A stretch of DNA of 64,000 nucleotides from Codonopsis lanceolata (GCA_013146195.2 CM028377.1:165023824-165087823), one strand, 5' to 3'; counted from the first letter of the stretch, positions 11,471 to 23,999 are shown. Program-made: numbers and translations. The notes: a model not told the origin generated them from the letters alone.

Positions 11471-12397
11471 CTACTCGAGGGCTTTGGCGCATTCTTCGTT
11501 CCACTTGAATCCTTCGTTGTCGCGCAAGATTTTGAAGAACATGAGGCATTTCTCTGCTAATCGGGAGATGAAGTGTTCAAGGGCAATAATCCTACCATTC
11601 AATCGTTGGACTTGCTTGATGCACTGAGGCTGCTCCATCTCAACCAAGGCCTGGATCTTCTTCGGGTTTGCTTCTATCCCAGGTAGGTTAACCATGAAGC
11701 CGAGGAACTTTCCTGCCCGAACCCCGAACACACATTTGCTCGGATTCAACTTCATGTTGTGTTTGCGCATAGATTGGAAAACGTTTCTTCCAGGTCGAAG
11801 GAGTGGTCGCGGCCTCTGGTTTTGATGACCATGCCATCAATATAAGCTTCCATGTTACTTCCGAGCTGAGAGCCAAAAACCTTGTTGACCATGCGTTGAT
11901 ATGTGGCCCCTATGTTCTTCAGCCCAAAGGGCATCTTCTTGTAATAGTACAAACCTCCGCCTACCCGGAAAGCAATTTTGGCCTTGTCTTGCTTGTTCAT
12001 CTTGACTTGGTGGTACCCTGAGTACGCATCCAGGAAATTGAGCATTTCAAAGCTGGCTATAGCATCAACAAGAACATCAATGCGTTGCAGCGGGTAGCAA
12101 TCTTTCGAGTAAGCTTTATTGAGGTCCGTGAAGTCGACGCACGTGCGCCATTTTCATTGGCCTTTTTGACCATCACCACGTTAGCCAGCCAGGTTAGATA
12201 CTGAATTTCTTCAATGATGTCAGCTTTCAAGAGCTTTTCGACCTCTGTTTTGATCGCTGCGCTCTTTTCTAATGAGTATTGCCAAGGCCGCTGCTGAATT
12301 GGATGAAAAATTGGGTCCACATTTAAGTCGTGGCAGACAACACTCTTACCGACTCTCTGCATGTCTTCAACGGTCCACGCGAACACATCCAAGTTGC
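11471..12397 (-). pseudogene. Tat-like reverse transcriptase remnant
   Basis: Three frames cover the RT. 12392-12057 holds VFAW near the N-terminus and W-L-A-N-V-V-M-V-K-K. 12045-11752 holds LDAYSGYHQ, M-P-F-G-L-K-N and the catalytic box. 11770-11471 holds the thumb/connection region with FLGFMV. The catalytic YxDD box reads Y-I-D-G (~11836), so the second metal-binding Asp is lost, and frameshifts separate the pieces. The homology stops abruptly at 12397, exactly where the LTR of another element begins, so this pol appears to have been interrupted by that insertion. Confidence 0.85.
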
Positions 12398-13855
12398 TGT
12401 GAGTGCGCCGGGATATGATCCCCTAGGTCGCGCGCTCCCTTTTTTAGGGGAACACGCAGCTCGTGGAAGACATCACTCTTTTCATTTCGTCCTCCCTTCT
12501 TTAGGAGAAAACGAAATTAAAAGTGCAAAAAGAGTGTTGTCAAAAAACGCGTTGAATACGCCTCGGTCACTGAGTGTACTTTAGTCCACTATGAGTGCGT
12601 TGGATTTTTCCATATCTCATCCTCCCTTTTCATTCCCATCTTCCCCTATTTAGGGGAAAACAGAAAAGAGCAAAAAAAGGATGTTGTGAAGATGCGTGGG
12701 AACACACCATGCCTCACTGTGGACTTGAGTTCATTTTGGGTCACTATGAGAGCTTTGGATTTTTCGTGTCTCATCCTTCCTTGTTTAGGGAAAACAAGAT
12801 ACATAAAGTGCATCACCCTTTTCATTCTCATCATCCCTTGTTTAGGGGAAAAAGGAAAAGTGAAAAAAAAAAAAAGATGTTGCGGGCCTCACTGTGATCC
12901 AAAATGTTGTAATAGAGTCGCCATCTTTATTTTTAGGGGAAATAAAGAAAAACAAAAAATAACCAAAGTTTGTAAAAAAGCGGTTCGGATGCTAAGTTAC
13001 GAGGTGGGAATGTGTTAGGCACCCAACTCGCCCTTTCGGTCTCAAAATAGTTTTTGGCTAGAAATATGCTCTTTATATTTATTCAGCAAATGAAATAAAG
13101 CATTTAAACATATACATCTGTATCTACATTATTACAAACTTGTAACAGTCTCTTTTCAGGAATTACAAATATATTTGGTCATAATAATGTTCTTTTAAGT
13201 GTTATTTTCTATAGAAATTCGGGCAGCGTAACTGCTTATATTTTTTACATTGGGCCGACTGAAAATAGCACTTTTTATATAAATCTCTTAAAGGCTTACC
13301 TTTAAGAGCGTGGGGTGTGCTCGCTCGTCGCCCTTCGGGGAGAGGCGTCTTTTTGTTCTTGAGGGATTTCGAGCAAGCGCTTGCTTTTCTTGATTTGGTA
13401 TTTGGATTCGAGCAAAGCAACTGCTTGTATTTGTTGTATTTGCTATCTGAAATTGGGCGGCGTAACGACAGGGTGTGTGTTGTGTGTGCTTGTTATGTGT
13501 GTGTGGGAGAGAGAGGTTGAGATTGGGGGAGTATATGTGAGTATGTGTGTGCTTGAGGGAGTATATGTGAATGGGGGAATTTTGGGAGAGGGACGGCTGG
13601 AATGGGGAGAAATTGTGAGGGTGAGGGATTTGTTGGGTATTGAGGGAGTATATATAGGTAGGAGGAAAAAGTGGGGAGCAATGAAATGGGGGGGGGGACC
13701 GGCTGCCCCCATTACCTTTTCTTTTTTGTTTTGTTTTGTTTTGTTTTCATTTGTTTTCTTTATTGTTTTGTTTTTGTTTTGTTTTTGTTTTGTTTTGTTT
13801 TTGTTTTTGCGATATTTATTTGGACAATAGGGGTACGAATTTGGGGATGTCTACA
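12398..13855 (-). repeat. 3' LTR of the Tat-like element (1458 bp)
   Basis: On the minus strand it starts TGTAGACATCCCC (13855) and ends CACTCACA (12398). Positions 12398-13310 match 21829-22779 closely. It contains internal subrepeats around cttgtttaggggaaaac, a GT-rich stretch (13465-13560), a G-run and a TTTTG run. Only this copy retains the first ~545 bp of the LTR (13855-13311). Confidence 0.8.
13690..13808. repeat. (TTTTG)n low-complexity run
   Basis: Irregular TTTTG/TTTTTG pentamer-hexamer units, preceded by a G-run at 13688-13697. It lies inside the 3' LTR. Confidence 0.85.
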
Positions 13856-13866
13856 GAGCCCCTCAA
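13856..13866 (-). promoter_or_regulatory. Candidate polypurine tract of the Tat-like element
   Basis: The minus strand reads TTGAGGGGCTC immediately before the LTR start TGTAGAC, which is the expected plus-strand priming position. It is short and only moderately purine-rich. Confidence 0.45.
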
Positions 13867-14064
13867 CGACGGAGTTTATGAGTAAACGAGAGTTTTACAA
13901 GTAAGCGAACGTCGTTGATAAGATAGACTCCCAAATTCGAGATAAGCAAACGCTGGGGAAGATGCATATTAACGATGCAAATCTTTTTATGTTGCAATGG
14001 TCGGACCCATCGAGATAGGCTGCCTACGTATCCCTTTCGGGAATCAGATCAAACGTAGTTCATC

Positions 14065-15478
14065 TCTAGGTCTATGTTCCTAGGGGGACCAAACGATCTA
14101 TGTTCCTAGGGATGGACCTAGTAAACATCTCTATGGTGGATGACCTATGTTCCTAGGGGTGGACCTAGTAAACACGATGGGCATGATCTATGTTCCTAGG
14201 GATGGACCTAGTAAACACGATGGTGGATGATCTATGTTCCTAGGGATGACCTAGTAAACACGTGGGCACGATCTATGTTCCTAGGGATGGACCTAGTAAA
14301 CACGATGGTAACGGGGATGACCTATGTTCCTAGGGGTGGACCTAGTAAACACGATGACACACAATTTGAATACCACATTCTTTCTAGGCAAGGGTCCAAC
14401 TTATAAGACAATAAGGCAACAACTATGTAATTCATACCCTAGGGATGGACCTAGTAAACACAATTGGTAACACTTTCAAGTACACGATGAAACATACTAA
14501 TTCTATTTATAAAGGTTCCTCGAGCCTAGGATGGACCTAGAAAATTAAACACGATGGTGCACGATCTATGTTCCTAGGGATGGACCTAGTAAACACGATG
14601 GTGGATGCGAGGGAGGATGGAGGCGGAGCTATGTTCCTAGGGTGGACCTAGTAAACACGATTTTGGACATGATCGATGAGGTCCATGAAATGGCGAATCC
14701 TAGTTAGGGATGTCAATTCATTATTCCAATTATTTGACCTAGTAAACACGATGGTACCCGATCTATGAAAAACCCGATTTAAAAGGTTCTACTGCGGTTC
14801 TCGGGATGGACCTAGTAAACACGATGGTGGATGATCTATGTTCCTAGGGATGGACCTAGTAAACACGATGGACCTGCGATGGTACCCGATCTATATTGCT
14901 AGGGATGGACCTAGTAAACACGATGGTGGATGATCTATGTTCTTAGGAATAGGGATGAACCTAGTAAACACGATGGTGCACGATCTATGTTCCTAGGGAT
15001 GGACCTAGTAAACACGATGGTGGATGATCTATGTTCCTAAGGGTGGACCTAGTAAACACGATTTTGGACGATCTATGTTCCTAGGGATGGACCTAGTAAA
15101 CACGATGGTACACGATCTATGTTCTTAGGGATGGACCTAGTAAACACGATGGTGGATGATCTATGTTTCTAGGGATGATCTATGTTCCTAGGGATGGACC
15201 TAGTAAACACGATGGTGCACGATCTATGTTCGTAGGGATGGACCTAGTAAACACGATGGTGGATGATTTATGTTCCTAGGGGTGGACCTAGTAAACACGA
15301 TGGTACACGATCTATGTTCTTAGGGATAGACCTAGTAAACACGATGGTGGATGATCTATGTTCCTAGGGATGGACCCAGTAAACACGATGGTGCACGATC
15401 TATGTTCCTAGGGATGGACCTAGTAAACACGATGGTGGATGATCTATGTTCCTAGGGGTGGACGTAATAAACACAATG
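14065..15478. repeat. Tandem array of ~44-bp units
   Basis: Roughly 30 copies of a unit built from gatctatgttcctaggga, tggacctagtaaacacgat and ggtggat or ggtgcac. Most copies are regular, and about 14370-14760 is disturbed by unrelated inserts. It lies in the 3' untranslated region of the Tat-like element; tandem subrepeats in this position are a known property of that lineage. Confidence 0.95.
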
Positions 15479-15479
15479 G

Positions 15480-16050
15480 TGCCCTTGTCGGTGATATGAT
15501 ATGTGTCATTGTCGGCCATATGCCCTCTTTGGCATGCTTGCTTCATACGCCATCATCGGCGATATGCCATCGTCGTCATGCTGCTTTATGCGCCATCATC
15601 GGCGATATGCCATCGGCATGCATGTGCCTGGCGATATGCCATCGTCGGCATCTGCGCCCTCGTCGGCGATGTTCTAATATATGCGCTTTCATCGGCAGGA
15701 TTTTTTTTATGTACTCTCGTCGGCAATATTGATGATGTGCCTTCTTCAGCATTATTGCTTCATACGCCATCATCGGTGATATGCCATCGTCGGCATACTG
15801 CATTATGCTCCATCATCGACGATATGCAATCGTTGGCATGCTGTTTTATGTGTCATCATCGGCGATATGCCATCGTCGGCATGCTGCTTTATTGCACCCT
15901 CGTCGGCGATGTTCTAATATATGCGCCTTCATCGGCAGGATTTTTTTTATGTTCCCTCATCGGCAATATTGATGATGTGCCTTCTTCGGCATTATTGCTT
16001 TATGCGCCATCGTCGGCGAGATTGATGATGCGCCATCGTCAGCAAGATTT
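15480..16050. repeat. Second tandem array, ~42-bp units with a ~240-bp super-period
   Basis: Units contain cgccatcatcggcgatatg and catcgtcggcatgctgc. A longer block beginning ctcgtcggcgatgttcta recurs at about 15659 and 15899, giving a ~240-bp higher-order period. Several frames stay open only because of the repeat. It directly follows the 44-bp array but is unrelated in sequence. Confidence 0.9.
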
Positions 16051-17240
16051 GATGACTTTTGAAGGTGAAACTTCATGGCTGCAAATATGTGATTTCCAAA
16101 ACATATTTTCTGTTGCTTTAAAAAAATTAACTTCTTTAGTTTCTCCTGCCTGTACCCAAAATAAAGGAAAAACACGAGAAGTTCTCGCGCCGGGTGGTAA
16201 CGCTAATGTTTCTTTATACAAGGATTATAATAAGACCGGTAGTATATGCAGAAAATTTTTCGAGATCAGATATAGTGGTGCGAAACAATGTTGCTCAATT
16301 ATTTACTCCATTACTTTGTAATTTAGCCTTCATCCAAACACTAGTTAATAGTACATGTGCACGATCTTTTTCAGCAAGAAATTCTTTTATAAACACACTG
16401 TACTTTCTTGGCTAGTGAGTGAAATGATTGAGGTTGTTTTTGTTGGGGTTTACTCGAAGCTTTGGCCACAATCGTAGGAGGTGTGACATATATAAGTTTG
16501 TTTGATTTTTGGTATCTGGTGGGGCTTTCTCAGTGAAGAAATTTAATAGAGGTCTTCCATTTCTTTCTTTTGATTTGATAACAAAATATCATGGTTTTTA
16601 GCAAAGAAAGTAGGGAGGGGTTTCAAAAACCGGGCCCATAGGACGAGATAATACGTCGGTCAAGCAGCCAGAACTGATAGAACTTAAAGAAACCGACGCG
16701 ACACCAAAGCGAAACAAATAGTCTAACCTTGTAAGTGAGGCTTCCAACCTTTGGTATTCTGGACAAAAATTGGTAGACAACCAATCCAACATCAAAAGGA
16801 AGGTAGGGGCAAAGTGTATCCGGAATAAATCCACTTGGCTTGCAGAAATCATGGGGGACTCTATAGTATTGTACCAACTCTGCAATATGTTATGTGTGAT
16901 AACCTTGGCTTCAGGTGAGGATTAGGCATAATAAGTGATCCTGCCATCCAATCCTAAGAAGTCCTTGCTCAATAAAGGTTGAGGTAGAATTTTCTCGGTC
17001 GATATGTGTTTTCAAAATGTCTCTCTTTAAGTCCAAGAATAACTTCCCTTTGCTTGTAACGGGACTTGGATTTTTCAAAGATTTCCTAGCCAGAGCATCT
17101 CCCGTTATGACCAACAATTCATGGCTCAGGGAACATGAGATTGGAGATTACAGGGACAAGACTCATGAGTTCGGCGGAAAAAGCCCCAGGGTGACTCAAT
17201 CAACAAATATTTTTTTTAAGATAGGATAGAAAGCCCCTAG
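16051..17240. other. Internal non-coding part of the Tat-like element
   Basis: No pol, integrase or protease similarity was found on either strand. Small open frames lack recognisable motifs. Confidence 0.5.
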
Positions 17241-17270
17241 TATAATTGATATTTAGGGACGGAGGGAGTA
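17241..17270 (-). mobile_element. Single Stowaway-like MITE end
   Basis: The minus strand reads TACTCCCTCCGTCCCTAAAT from 17270. This matches the Stowaway (Tc1/mariner MITE) terminal consensus beginning after a TA target. No partner end was found nearby, so this is a fragment. Confidence 0.6.
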
Positions 17271-18843
17271 TTTTTTATGGATATGAATAACCTTAGAAGG
17301 AAGTGGATGGAGGGAAAGCGCCTTGTTTTTCTCTATTCTTTTTTTCTTTTCTTTTTTTGAGAAAATCAAGGGCATGGGATATGAGGACGACTCTACGGAA
17401 CAAGAAAGAGAGCCGGAATTCAAAGTTCACTTTATTGCCGAGTATCCCTAGGTTGATGGTTTATGGACCCTGCTTGGTACTTATTATTATTTTTTGATGA
17501 TTTTTGTGTGTTTTAGCAAGGAATTGCATCTTCGAATCAGATCACGTTATAACCGATTGAAGTAGAGTTGTTGATCGCAACTGGTTCAAGGTGTACTTTT
17601 TAAATGTTTGGGGATGGATTGGTTTTGAGGTTTTTGGTTAGAAGGTCTTTTCATGGAATTGGTTTCTGTTAAAAAGCGATCAATAATTTGATCGTTGGTT
17701 GGCTTTTCAGGCTGTGGATTCTAGATGGATAATTGGCTTTTTGGTTTTGAGTATGGTATGCTTTTTTTTTTTTTTTTTTTGGTTTTTTGACTTTGGGTAT
17801 GGCTTTGGATTTTGGTATATCTTTGGCTTTGGCTATGACTTTTTGTTTTTGATCCACACCTGAAGAAGTATATATGTGTTGTTTTTCCCGAGAAGCCCCA
17901 AAATTAGTTTGGGTAAAAGGGAGATAGACAAATGATGGGCTTGCTCCAAAAAAAAAAATTTCTTTTCTTTTCTTTTTTTTTTCTCTTTTTTTTTTAATTT
18001 TGGAGCATCATCATAGTAGTTGGGGAATGTCATCTCTCCTTTTGGGACAAAGGGATAATCATTCTTGGTGGATAAAAAGGCAAAATAGCCCCTAGTTTTG
18101 GGAAGCTGGATCATGAGGATAGTTGTTTGGCTGGGGACATTGGAAGGTCTTAGTTTTGGTAGGGAATTTCGGCACATGGTGGGCTAAAAAGGGGTTTCAG
18201 GTTTTTGGAGGGGTTTTGGCGTTTATGGTAGGTAGCCCCAGTATGCTACTAACAGCTCAGCCACGATTGGTCGAAGGTGATTTTGATCAAGACGACCTGC
18301 CTGCTTGGAATTTCATGCGTTCTTAATAGTTTGTGGGTCCATATCTTCCGGATGAATCATTATCAACTCGAGTAGATTTATGTGTTTTTAAGCGAGTCAA
18401 TTTATCATCTTTAGAAGAAGACCTTTCCAGGGGTACTTGGAAATAGGTGACCTGAAAAAGAAAGAGGATATATATGGAATATCTACGAGAACTAACGCTG
18501 AGTTGAAAAAAGTTGCCTCCTAAAGATTTTATTTAGCGAGAGGAGGTTTAAAGGAAAAAGGGTTTCTGGAGGTGTATACAAAAGGGTATGCTAGGGTTAT
18601 ATGAGCCTCAAAGTCTTCCTTTGTCTTCCCCTGAGTAAACAACAACTTCTTGTACTAACATTCTGTCCTATCCAAGTTCTTTCTCAGGCGATACGCGACC
18701 TTTGTTCAGTATGTTACTTTACGTCGTAAATCTTTCTTCGAAGATAGAGGGATGATCATATAAGGTAGGGGACCATCATTATTTTAAACTGAGCTGGCAG
18801 GCAGATTTTCCCATTTTCACCAGGATTAATCCAATTGATTTGA
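17271..18843. other. Internal non-coding part of the Tat-like element
   Basis: T/G-rich simple sequence occurs near 17640-17850 and poly-T/poly-A stretches near 17760 and 17950-18000. No pol motifs were seen on the minus strand where pol would be expected. Confidence 0.5.
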
Positions 18844-20580
18844 TTACAGATTATCCTCTACATTTGGTGTTGGGTTTGGCTTCTCAATGACGTTGTTATT
18901 GATGAGTCTCTGAATGGCACATTGAAGGGTCCAACAGTAGTCGGTAGAATGACCGCTGCTTTGGTGGTATTCACAATATTGGGAGTGATCCCATTTGGCA
19001 TGAAATGGGTTTGGAGGTTTGTAACCTTCCAATGGTCTGAGGATTCCCTGGGCTAGCAAATTTTGAAAGATTATTGATGTTGGCGTATAGAGTTCCCCCA
19101 ATTTTCTTTCATTTCGTTGATATTTTTCTCTTGTGCTGCGACTGATATTGCTGCCTTACCTCCATAATGTTACCTTTTACTATAGGATCTTCCTCTACTT
19201 CAGAGTAGCAAGATGAGTTTGGATGTGTATCAATTTTTAGGAATCATGTACGTATATCTTCGTCAATACGAATCCCTATCTCCATTATTTCATTGAAGTT
19301 ACCATAGGGGAGATACCGCATATGCTTTAGGTAAATGGGTTGGAGATTTTTTATGAACATTCTGGCTGATTCAGCTGGATCAGGCCTGTCCAATGTCTAA
19401 GCTATTTTTCTTTTCCATCTGGCTGCAAACTTAGCACATGTTTCTTTTTCCCTTTAGGTGCACGACTCAAGATCACTTTTGTTTTCGGAGGTAGTATTGT
19501 CTTTGTACCTCTCTAAAAACCCTTCCGCTATTTGGTCCCAAGTACCCATGGTGCTATTGTCTGCTAGCATTAACCATTGCTTGGCAGCCCCTATCAAGGT
19601 GAGATGGAAATTGGAGGTCATGGCTTCGAAACTAGCTTCTTTTGACTGCATGCCGGTAGAATAGGACTTTATGTGGGAGATAGGGCATCCAGTCCCATCG
19701 AATTTTTCTATGTCGGGCATTTTGAATTTTGAGGGTAGTATAGCTGAAGGCTGCAATGTTAATGCCAGTATAGAAAATTCCCTTTTGTTTAGGAGTTTGA
19801 GCATTATATTTTTCAAATTGTCCATGTCAGCCTCCATTTTGGTGGGAGGGGAGTTGGATTTTGGTATATGCTGGTAGGATTGGGAAAGGTTGGGTTTATT
19901 TCTGGCTATGGTATTTGGTAAGGATTTTGGGGAGGCATTTGGTAAGGGTTTTGTTAAGGATTTTGGAGAGGTGGGTTATTGGCGGCTTCCGTTTGGCGAC
20001 TAGGATCATTGAAAGGTAAATAAGTCGTTACTTGGCCTGGTTGGTTATAACTTCTGGGGTCCATGTGTGGGCTATTTTAGAGTCGGTTGGTGATGGGAAA
20101 AGGGAGGTCATTTGGATTCTGGGGGATATTGGTGCTTAGGAAAGGATATGGAGGGTATGGTGAGGAAGGGTTAACGTTTGGGTGATAAGGGTTCGGTGGG
20201 AGATTTGGGTTTGGGGTACTGGCGGTATGTGGTGGGTTGGTGTTTGGCTGAAGATTTGGGTTTAGAGGAACATGGGAAGTTGATGCTTCTTGATGGGCTG
20301 GAGGGAAAGAGGTTCCATCACCACTGGGTTTTAAACTTTGTACGAGATTTGCCATCTGGCTCATTATGCGATCAGCCAGTGCACCCAAATTTTGATCTAG
20401 CCACTGTTGCATAGATGGAGTCGGAACGTACCTTGGAGCCCTTGTATCAGTACCCACTGTAGATTGCTCATTTTCAGTTGCCATTCTGCTCAAATCTATA
20501 TCCTCTATACTGATCATGCCTTTTTCTGATCTGATCCCAATATTTTCTGATCTGATCTCTGTGCCTGTATCATGTATCAA
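18844..20580 (-). pseudogene. Tat-like gag remnant
   Basis: Three open pieces in order on the minus strand. 20580-20077 is a Pro/Ser/Asn-rich N-terminal part. 19837-19454 is the Gag core, with FKMPDIEKFDGTGCP and an A-A-K-Q-W motif. 19101-18844 is a C-terminal part with a zinc-finger-like C-E-Y-H...G-H...C arrangement typical of Tat/Ogre Gag. Coding similarity also runs through the gaps but with stop codons. Gag would form the nucleocapsid-like particle; this copy cannot make a full product. No protease or RT follows. Confidence 0.8.
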
Positions 20581-21600
20581 CCAACCAGTACTATCTCTGC
20601 CTTTCCAAACTCGGGTCGGGTTTCTAGGAAAATGGGTTTGAAGGCATTAGAAAGGCTTGCCTGAAGGCTTTCTGGGCTTGGAGTACAGTGTGCCTTTATT
20701 AATATTTTTTTATTATTATTTATTTTCTCAACAATTGATCGGACAAACACCCGCTTTGTTTTGACAGTCTAAGAACTATTCCTGGAACAGTGGATTCTTT
20801 ATCCAGAGTATATGAACCTCGTATTCCACCTGCCTTTCGACTCCCCAAGATTGGACTGATCTCAGGCGAAGGGCTTATACTCTTTCCGGGATCCACCATT
20901 CAAAATGGTCGAGGTCGAATATCAGGAAATCATTGGTCAGCCCCTGTGCATATTTTATTCATATCTATTCTTTTTCTTTTATTTTTATTTTTTTGCTTTG
21001 CTTTTGTTTTTGTTTTTTTTTACACAAAGACTGGTCAATAATTTAGAGACATAAAAAACTGATCGGTCCATGAAGTGTCATGAGAAACTATATGCAATTT
21101 AACGTTGGCTGATGCAGGGGGTAGGCTGGCCATGATGTAGGGTAGCAGTTCGGAATATTTCTACGCGCGTGCACTTGTGTGCGGTATCTAAAAAGTAGTA
21201 AAATGTTTTTTTTCTAGGTATAAAGTAGTAAATAAAATATATATGGTCTGTCTTGTTGTTTTTTGTGGATTTTCTTGGCTTTTTTAGTTTGAGCGTGAAC
21301 AAGCAACCATTCAGATCACGAAATAGAAAGAAAAGTGGGGAATCTATCTGTTCCTATTAATTATATATTGGTTCTAATCCCCAAAATAAAATAACAGAAT
21401 GAAAGAATATTTACATATTTTGCGTGATAAAAATAAAGCAAGCAGAATAATAGCAAGATATAAAATAAAGCAATATAAAGCAATAATAAAATAAAGCCCC
21501 AGCCTTTTTGTTATACTGTTCGGAAATCTCTTTTATTGTTTTTTTTGGATATATTTGTAACGGTGCCCAGAACGAAACTACTGCAAGTAAATGGTTGTGC

Positions 21601-21605
<5 letters not shown>
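20581..21605 (-). other. Leader (5' untranslated region) of the Tat-like element
   Basis: It lies between the primer-binding-like site and gag. No gene was recognised. It contains T-rich runs near 20970-21030. Confidence 0.5.
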
Positions 21606-21683
<78 letters not shown>

Positions 21684-21690
21684 GATATAT
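21606..21690. repeat. (TA)n microsatellite
   Basis: An almost perfect TA run of about 75 bp, with a short imperfect tail ending near 21690. Confidence 0.95.
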
Positions 21691-21810
21691 AAAAATGCCA
21701 AAGAAATATAATAAGCATATTTTAGCCAGAAAAAAAAACTGATTTTTTCTTTTTTCATGAAAACTGAGTCTAGCTCTTCATTTTTATTTTCTTTAAAATA
21801 GAAACGACGT

Positions 21811-21828
21811 CCCCAGCAAAATCCCCAC
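21811..21828 (-). promoter_or_regulatory. Candidate primer-binding site of the Tat-like element
   Basis: The minus strand reads GGGGATTTTGCTGGGGAC within two bases of the LTR end, and its complement ends in CCCCA as expected for a tRNA 3' end. It resembles the TGGCGACTCxxCTGGGGAC type used by many Tat elements, with substitutions. The tRNA is not assigned. Confidence 0.5.
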
Positions 21829-22779
21829 TGTGAGTGCCCCGGGATATGATCCCCCAGATCGCGCGTTCCCTTTTTTAGGGGAACACACGGCTCGGTGAAG
21901 ACATCACTCTTTTCATTCCGTCATCCCTTGTTTAGGGGAAAACAAAAGTAAAAGTGCAAAAAGAGTGTTGTCAAAAAGCGCGTTGAATACGCCTCGGCCA
22001 CTAAGTGTGCTTTAATCCACTATGAGTGCTTTGTATTTTTCCATATCTCATCCTCCCTTGTTTAGGGGAAAACAAGATACAGAAAACGCATCACCCTTTT
22101 CATTCTCATCTTTCCTTGTTTAGCGAAAAACGGAAAAGTGCAAAAAAAAGATGTTGCGAAGGCGCGTGGGAACACGCCCTGCCTCACTGTGGACTTGGGT
22201 TCATTCTGAGTCACTATGAGTGCTTTGGATTTTCCATGTCTCATCCTCCCTTGTTTAGGGGAAAACAAGATACAGAAAGTGCATTATCCTTTTTATTCTC
22301 ATCTTCCCTTGTTTAGGGGAAAACAGAAAAGAGCAAAAAAAGGATGATGCAGGCCTCACTGTGATCCAAAATGTTGTAACAGAGTCGCCATATTTATTTT
22401 AAGGAGAAATAAAGAAAAACAAAAAATAATCAGAGTTTGTAAAAAAGGGGTTCGGAGGCTAAGTTACGAGGTGGGAAGGTGTTAGGCACCCAACTCACCT
22501 TTTCGGTCTCAAAATAGTTTTTGGCTAGAAATATGCTCTTTATATTTATTCGTCAAATGAAATAAAGCATTTAAACATATATATCTGTATCTACATTATT
22601 ACAAACGTGTAACAGTCTCTTTTCAGGAATTACAAATATATTTGACTATAATAATGACTCTTTTTAGTGTTATTTTCTATAGAAATCCGGGCAGCGTAAC
22701 TGCTTATATTTTTTACATTGGGCCGACTGAAAATAACATTTTTTATATAAATCTCTTAAAGGCTTACCTTTAAGAGCGT
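21829..22779 (-). repeat. 5' LTR of the Tat-like element, truncated
   Basis: It is homologous to 12398-13310. The copy stops at 22779, where the copia LTR begins, and the remaining ~545 bp of LTR do not reappear on the other side of the copia element. That argues for a deletion or rearrangement, not a simple insertion. Confidence 0.8.
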
Positions 22780-23999
22780 TGTTGACTCCCATAGGTTCTA
22801 AGATTTGGTTGAGTCATCTTCTGATTCTATTGTACAGTGGCTAAAAGGTCTACGTACCGATTAGTGTGGCAACTGTCTTAGAATCAAGGTTGTTTAGAAC
22901 TGTTTAGTGTTAGTTTAGGCGCGGATAAGCAGGCTTCTACAGCAGCCTTGGAAGAACAGCAGACTTTGAAGTCTGCTCAAAGAGCGAAAAATCAAGAATA
23001 GCCAAATCATGGAATTATGACACATATAGTCCTATCTAGATATTTTTTGAAATATCTAGTCAAAATATCTTCATCGGATTTCACTTTAAAGAAGTCAACT
23101 CTACATGCTGACAACCGTCTGCATCGTCTCTGAAACATAAAGTCTCGAAGACATTACCCCTTTGGCTAAGAAGACTTTCTCACCGCAACGCCCGCGCAAA
23201 CCGAAACCTTACTCTATTTGGGAATGTCTTCTCTGCACACACTGCATCTATGATGACTGTGGCTCTTACATCTCCCAAAGCGCCGAATTGCATTCAATGC
23301 AATAGAACGTTGGACACAGTTCTCTCTGCCTCAGTCTAATGGTCCAAAATATCTCTTTGGTATTTATTCAAGTTTTGAAGATCTGAAGATATAACTCTTG
23401 CGCATTAAACTCTCAAGCTTCATCTTCAACACTCAAGCATTCAAGAGATCAAAGGACAAGAACTAACACTTCACCAAACTTCCTGAAGCTGCAGATCTAC
23501 CCGTCTTAAATTTGTTTCAGCTTCATCTAGTTTGTTTTTTAAACTGTTCTTTACTTTAGCACGTGTGAGAACAATTAATCCTTGATTGTTCCTCTCACCA
23601 TTATACACTTGGTTGAAAACTTATTTTGTACACGATCCATTAGAGATCTTACTTATAAACCTAGTGGATAAACAAGTGCACCTTTTAAAATCCAAAGCTA
23701 ACCACTTTGGTAGTGGACGTAGTACTATTCACAGTACGAACCACTTCTAAACTCTGTGTTCTGTCTGATCTGTTTTGCTATTTCTATTAACTGTTTATGC
23801 TTAACCATTTCTGAATCTGTGCTGCTTAAGCAGAACTCTAGTCGTTCGTAACCTCTTCGCTTCATTGCATTAACACTTTTAGTTAAATCTTTTTAAGAAA
23901 TCTTTAAGAAGTGTTTATAAAAAGTTTTATAACAGCACAACTAGGCTATTCAACCCCCCCACCCTTCTAGCCTAGATTGAGCCTATTTTGGGACCAACA
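22780..23999 (+). repeat. Copia 5' LTR
   Basis: TG at 22780 and CA at 23999, colinear with 33422-34644. It holds a short C-run (ccccccc) near its 3' end. Confidence 0.92.

Larger units (their letters stand above)
12398..22779 (-). mobile_element. Tat-like LTR element without pol, 5' LTR truncated
   Basis: Read on the minus strand it consists of a 5' LTR (22779-21829, start missing), a primer-binding-like site (21828-21811) and a leader with a TA run. A broken gag (20580-18844) follows, then ~5 kb without pol, including two tandem arrays, a purine-rich tract and a 3' LTR (13855-12398). Gag type, LTR start tgtagacatcccc and tandem arrays in the 3' untranslated region fit the Tat lineage. The right end is cut by the copia element, so no target duplication can be checked. 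Confidence 0.75.

Noticed and set aside
12398..13855. LTR of the neighbouring Tat pol at 9650-12397
   Set aside because: The LTR matches 21829-22779 and points to an element lying to its right; the pol stops in mid-RT at the LTR edge, which fits insertion into the pol.
13381..13904. 149-codon ORF and its minus-strand Pro/Ser-rich counterparts
   Set aside because: Produced by GT-rich and TTTTG low-complexity sequence in the LTR.
14065..15478. CRISPR-like regular array
   Set aside because: Units are contiguous 44-bp tandem repeats without unique spacers, inside a plant retrotransposon.
15439..16321. 272-codon ORF over the second tandem array
   Set aside because: It is open only because the ~42-bp unit lacks stops in that frame; no family features.
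21411..21758. ORFs with Tyr-Ile runs on both strands
   Set aside because: They are translations of the TA microsatellite.
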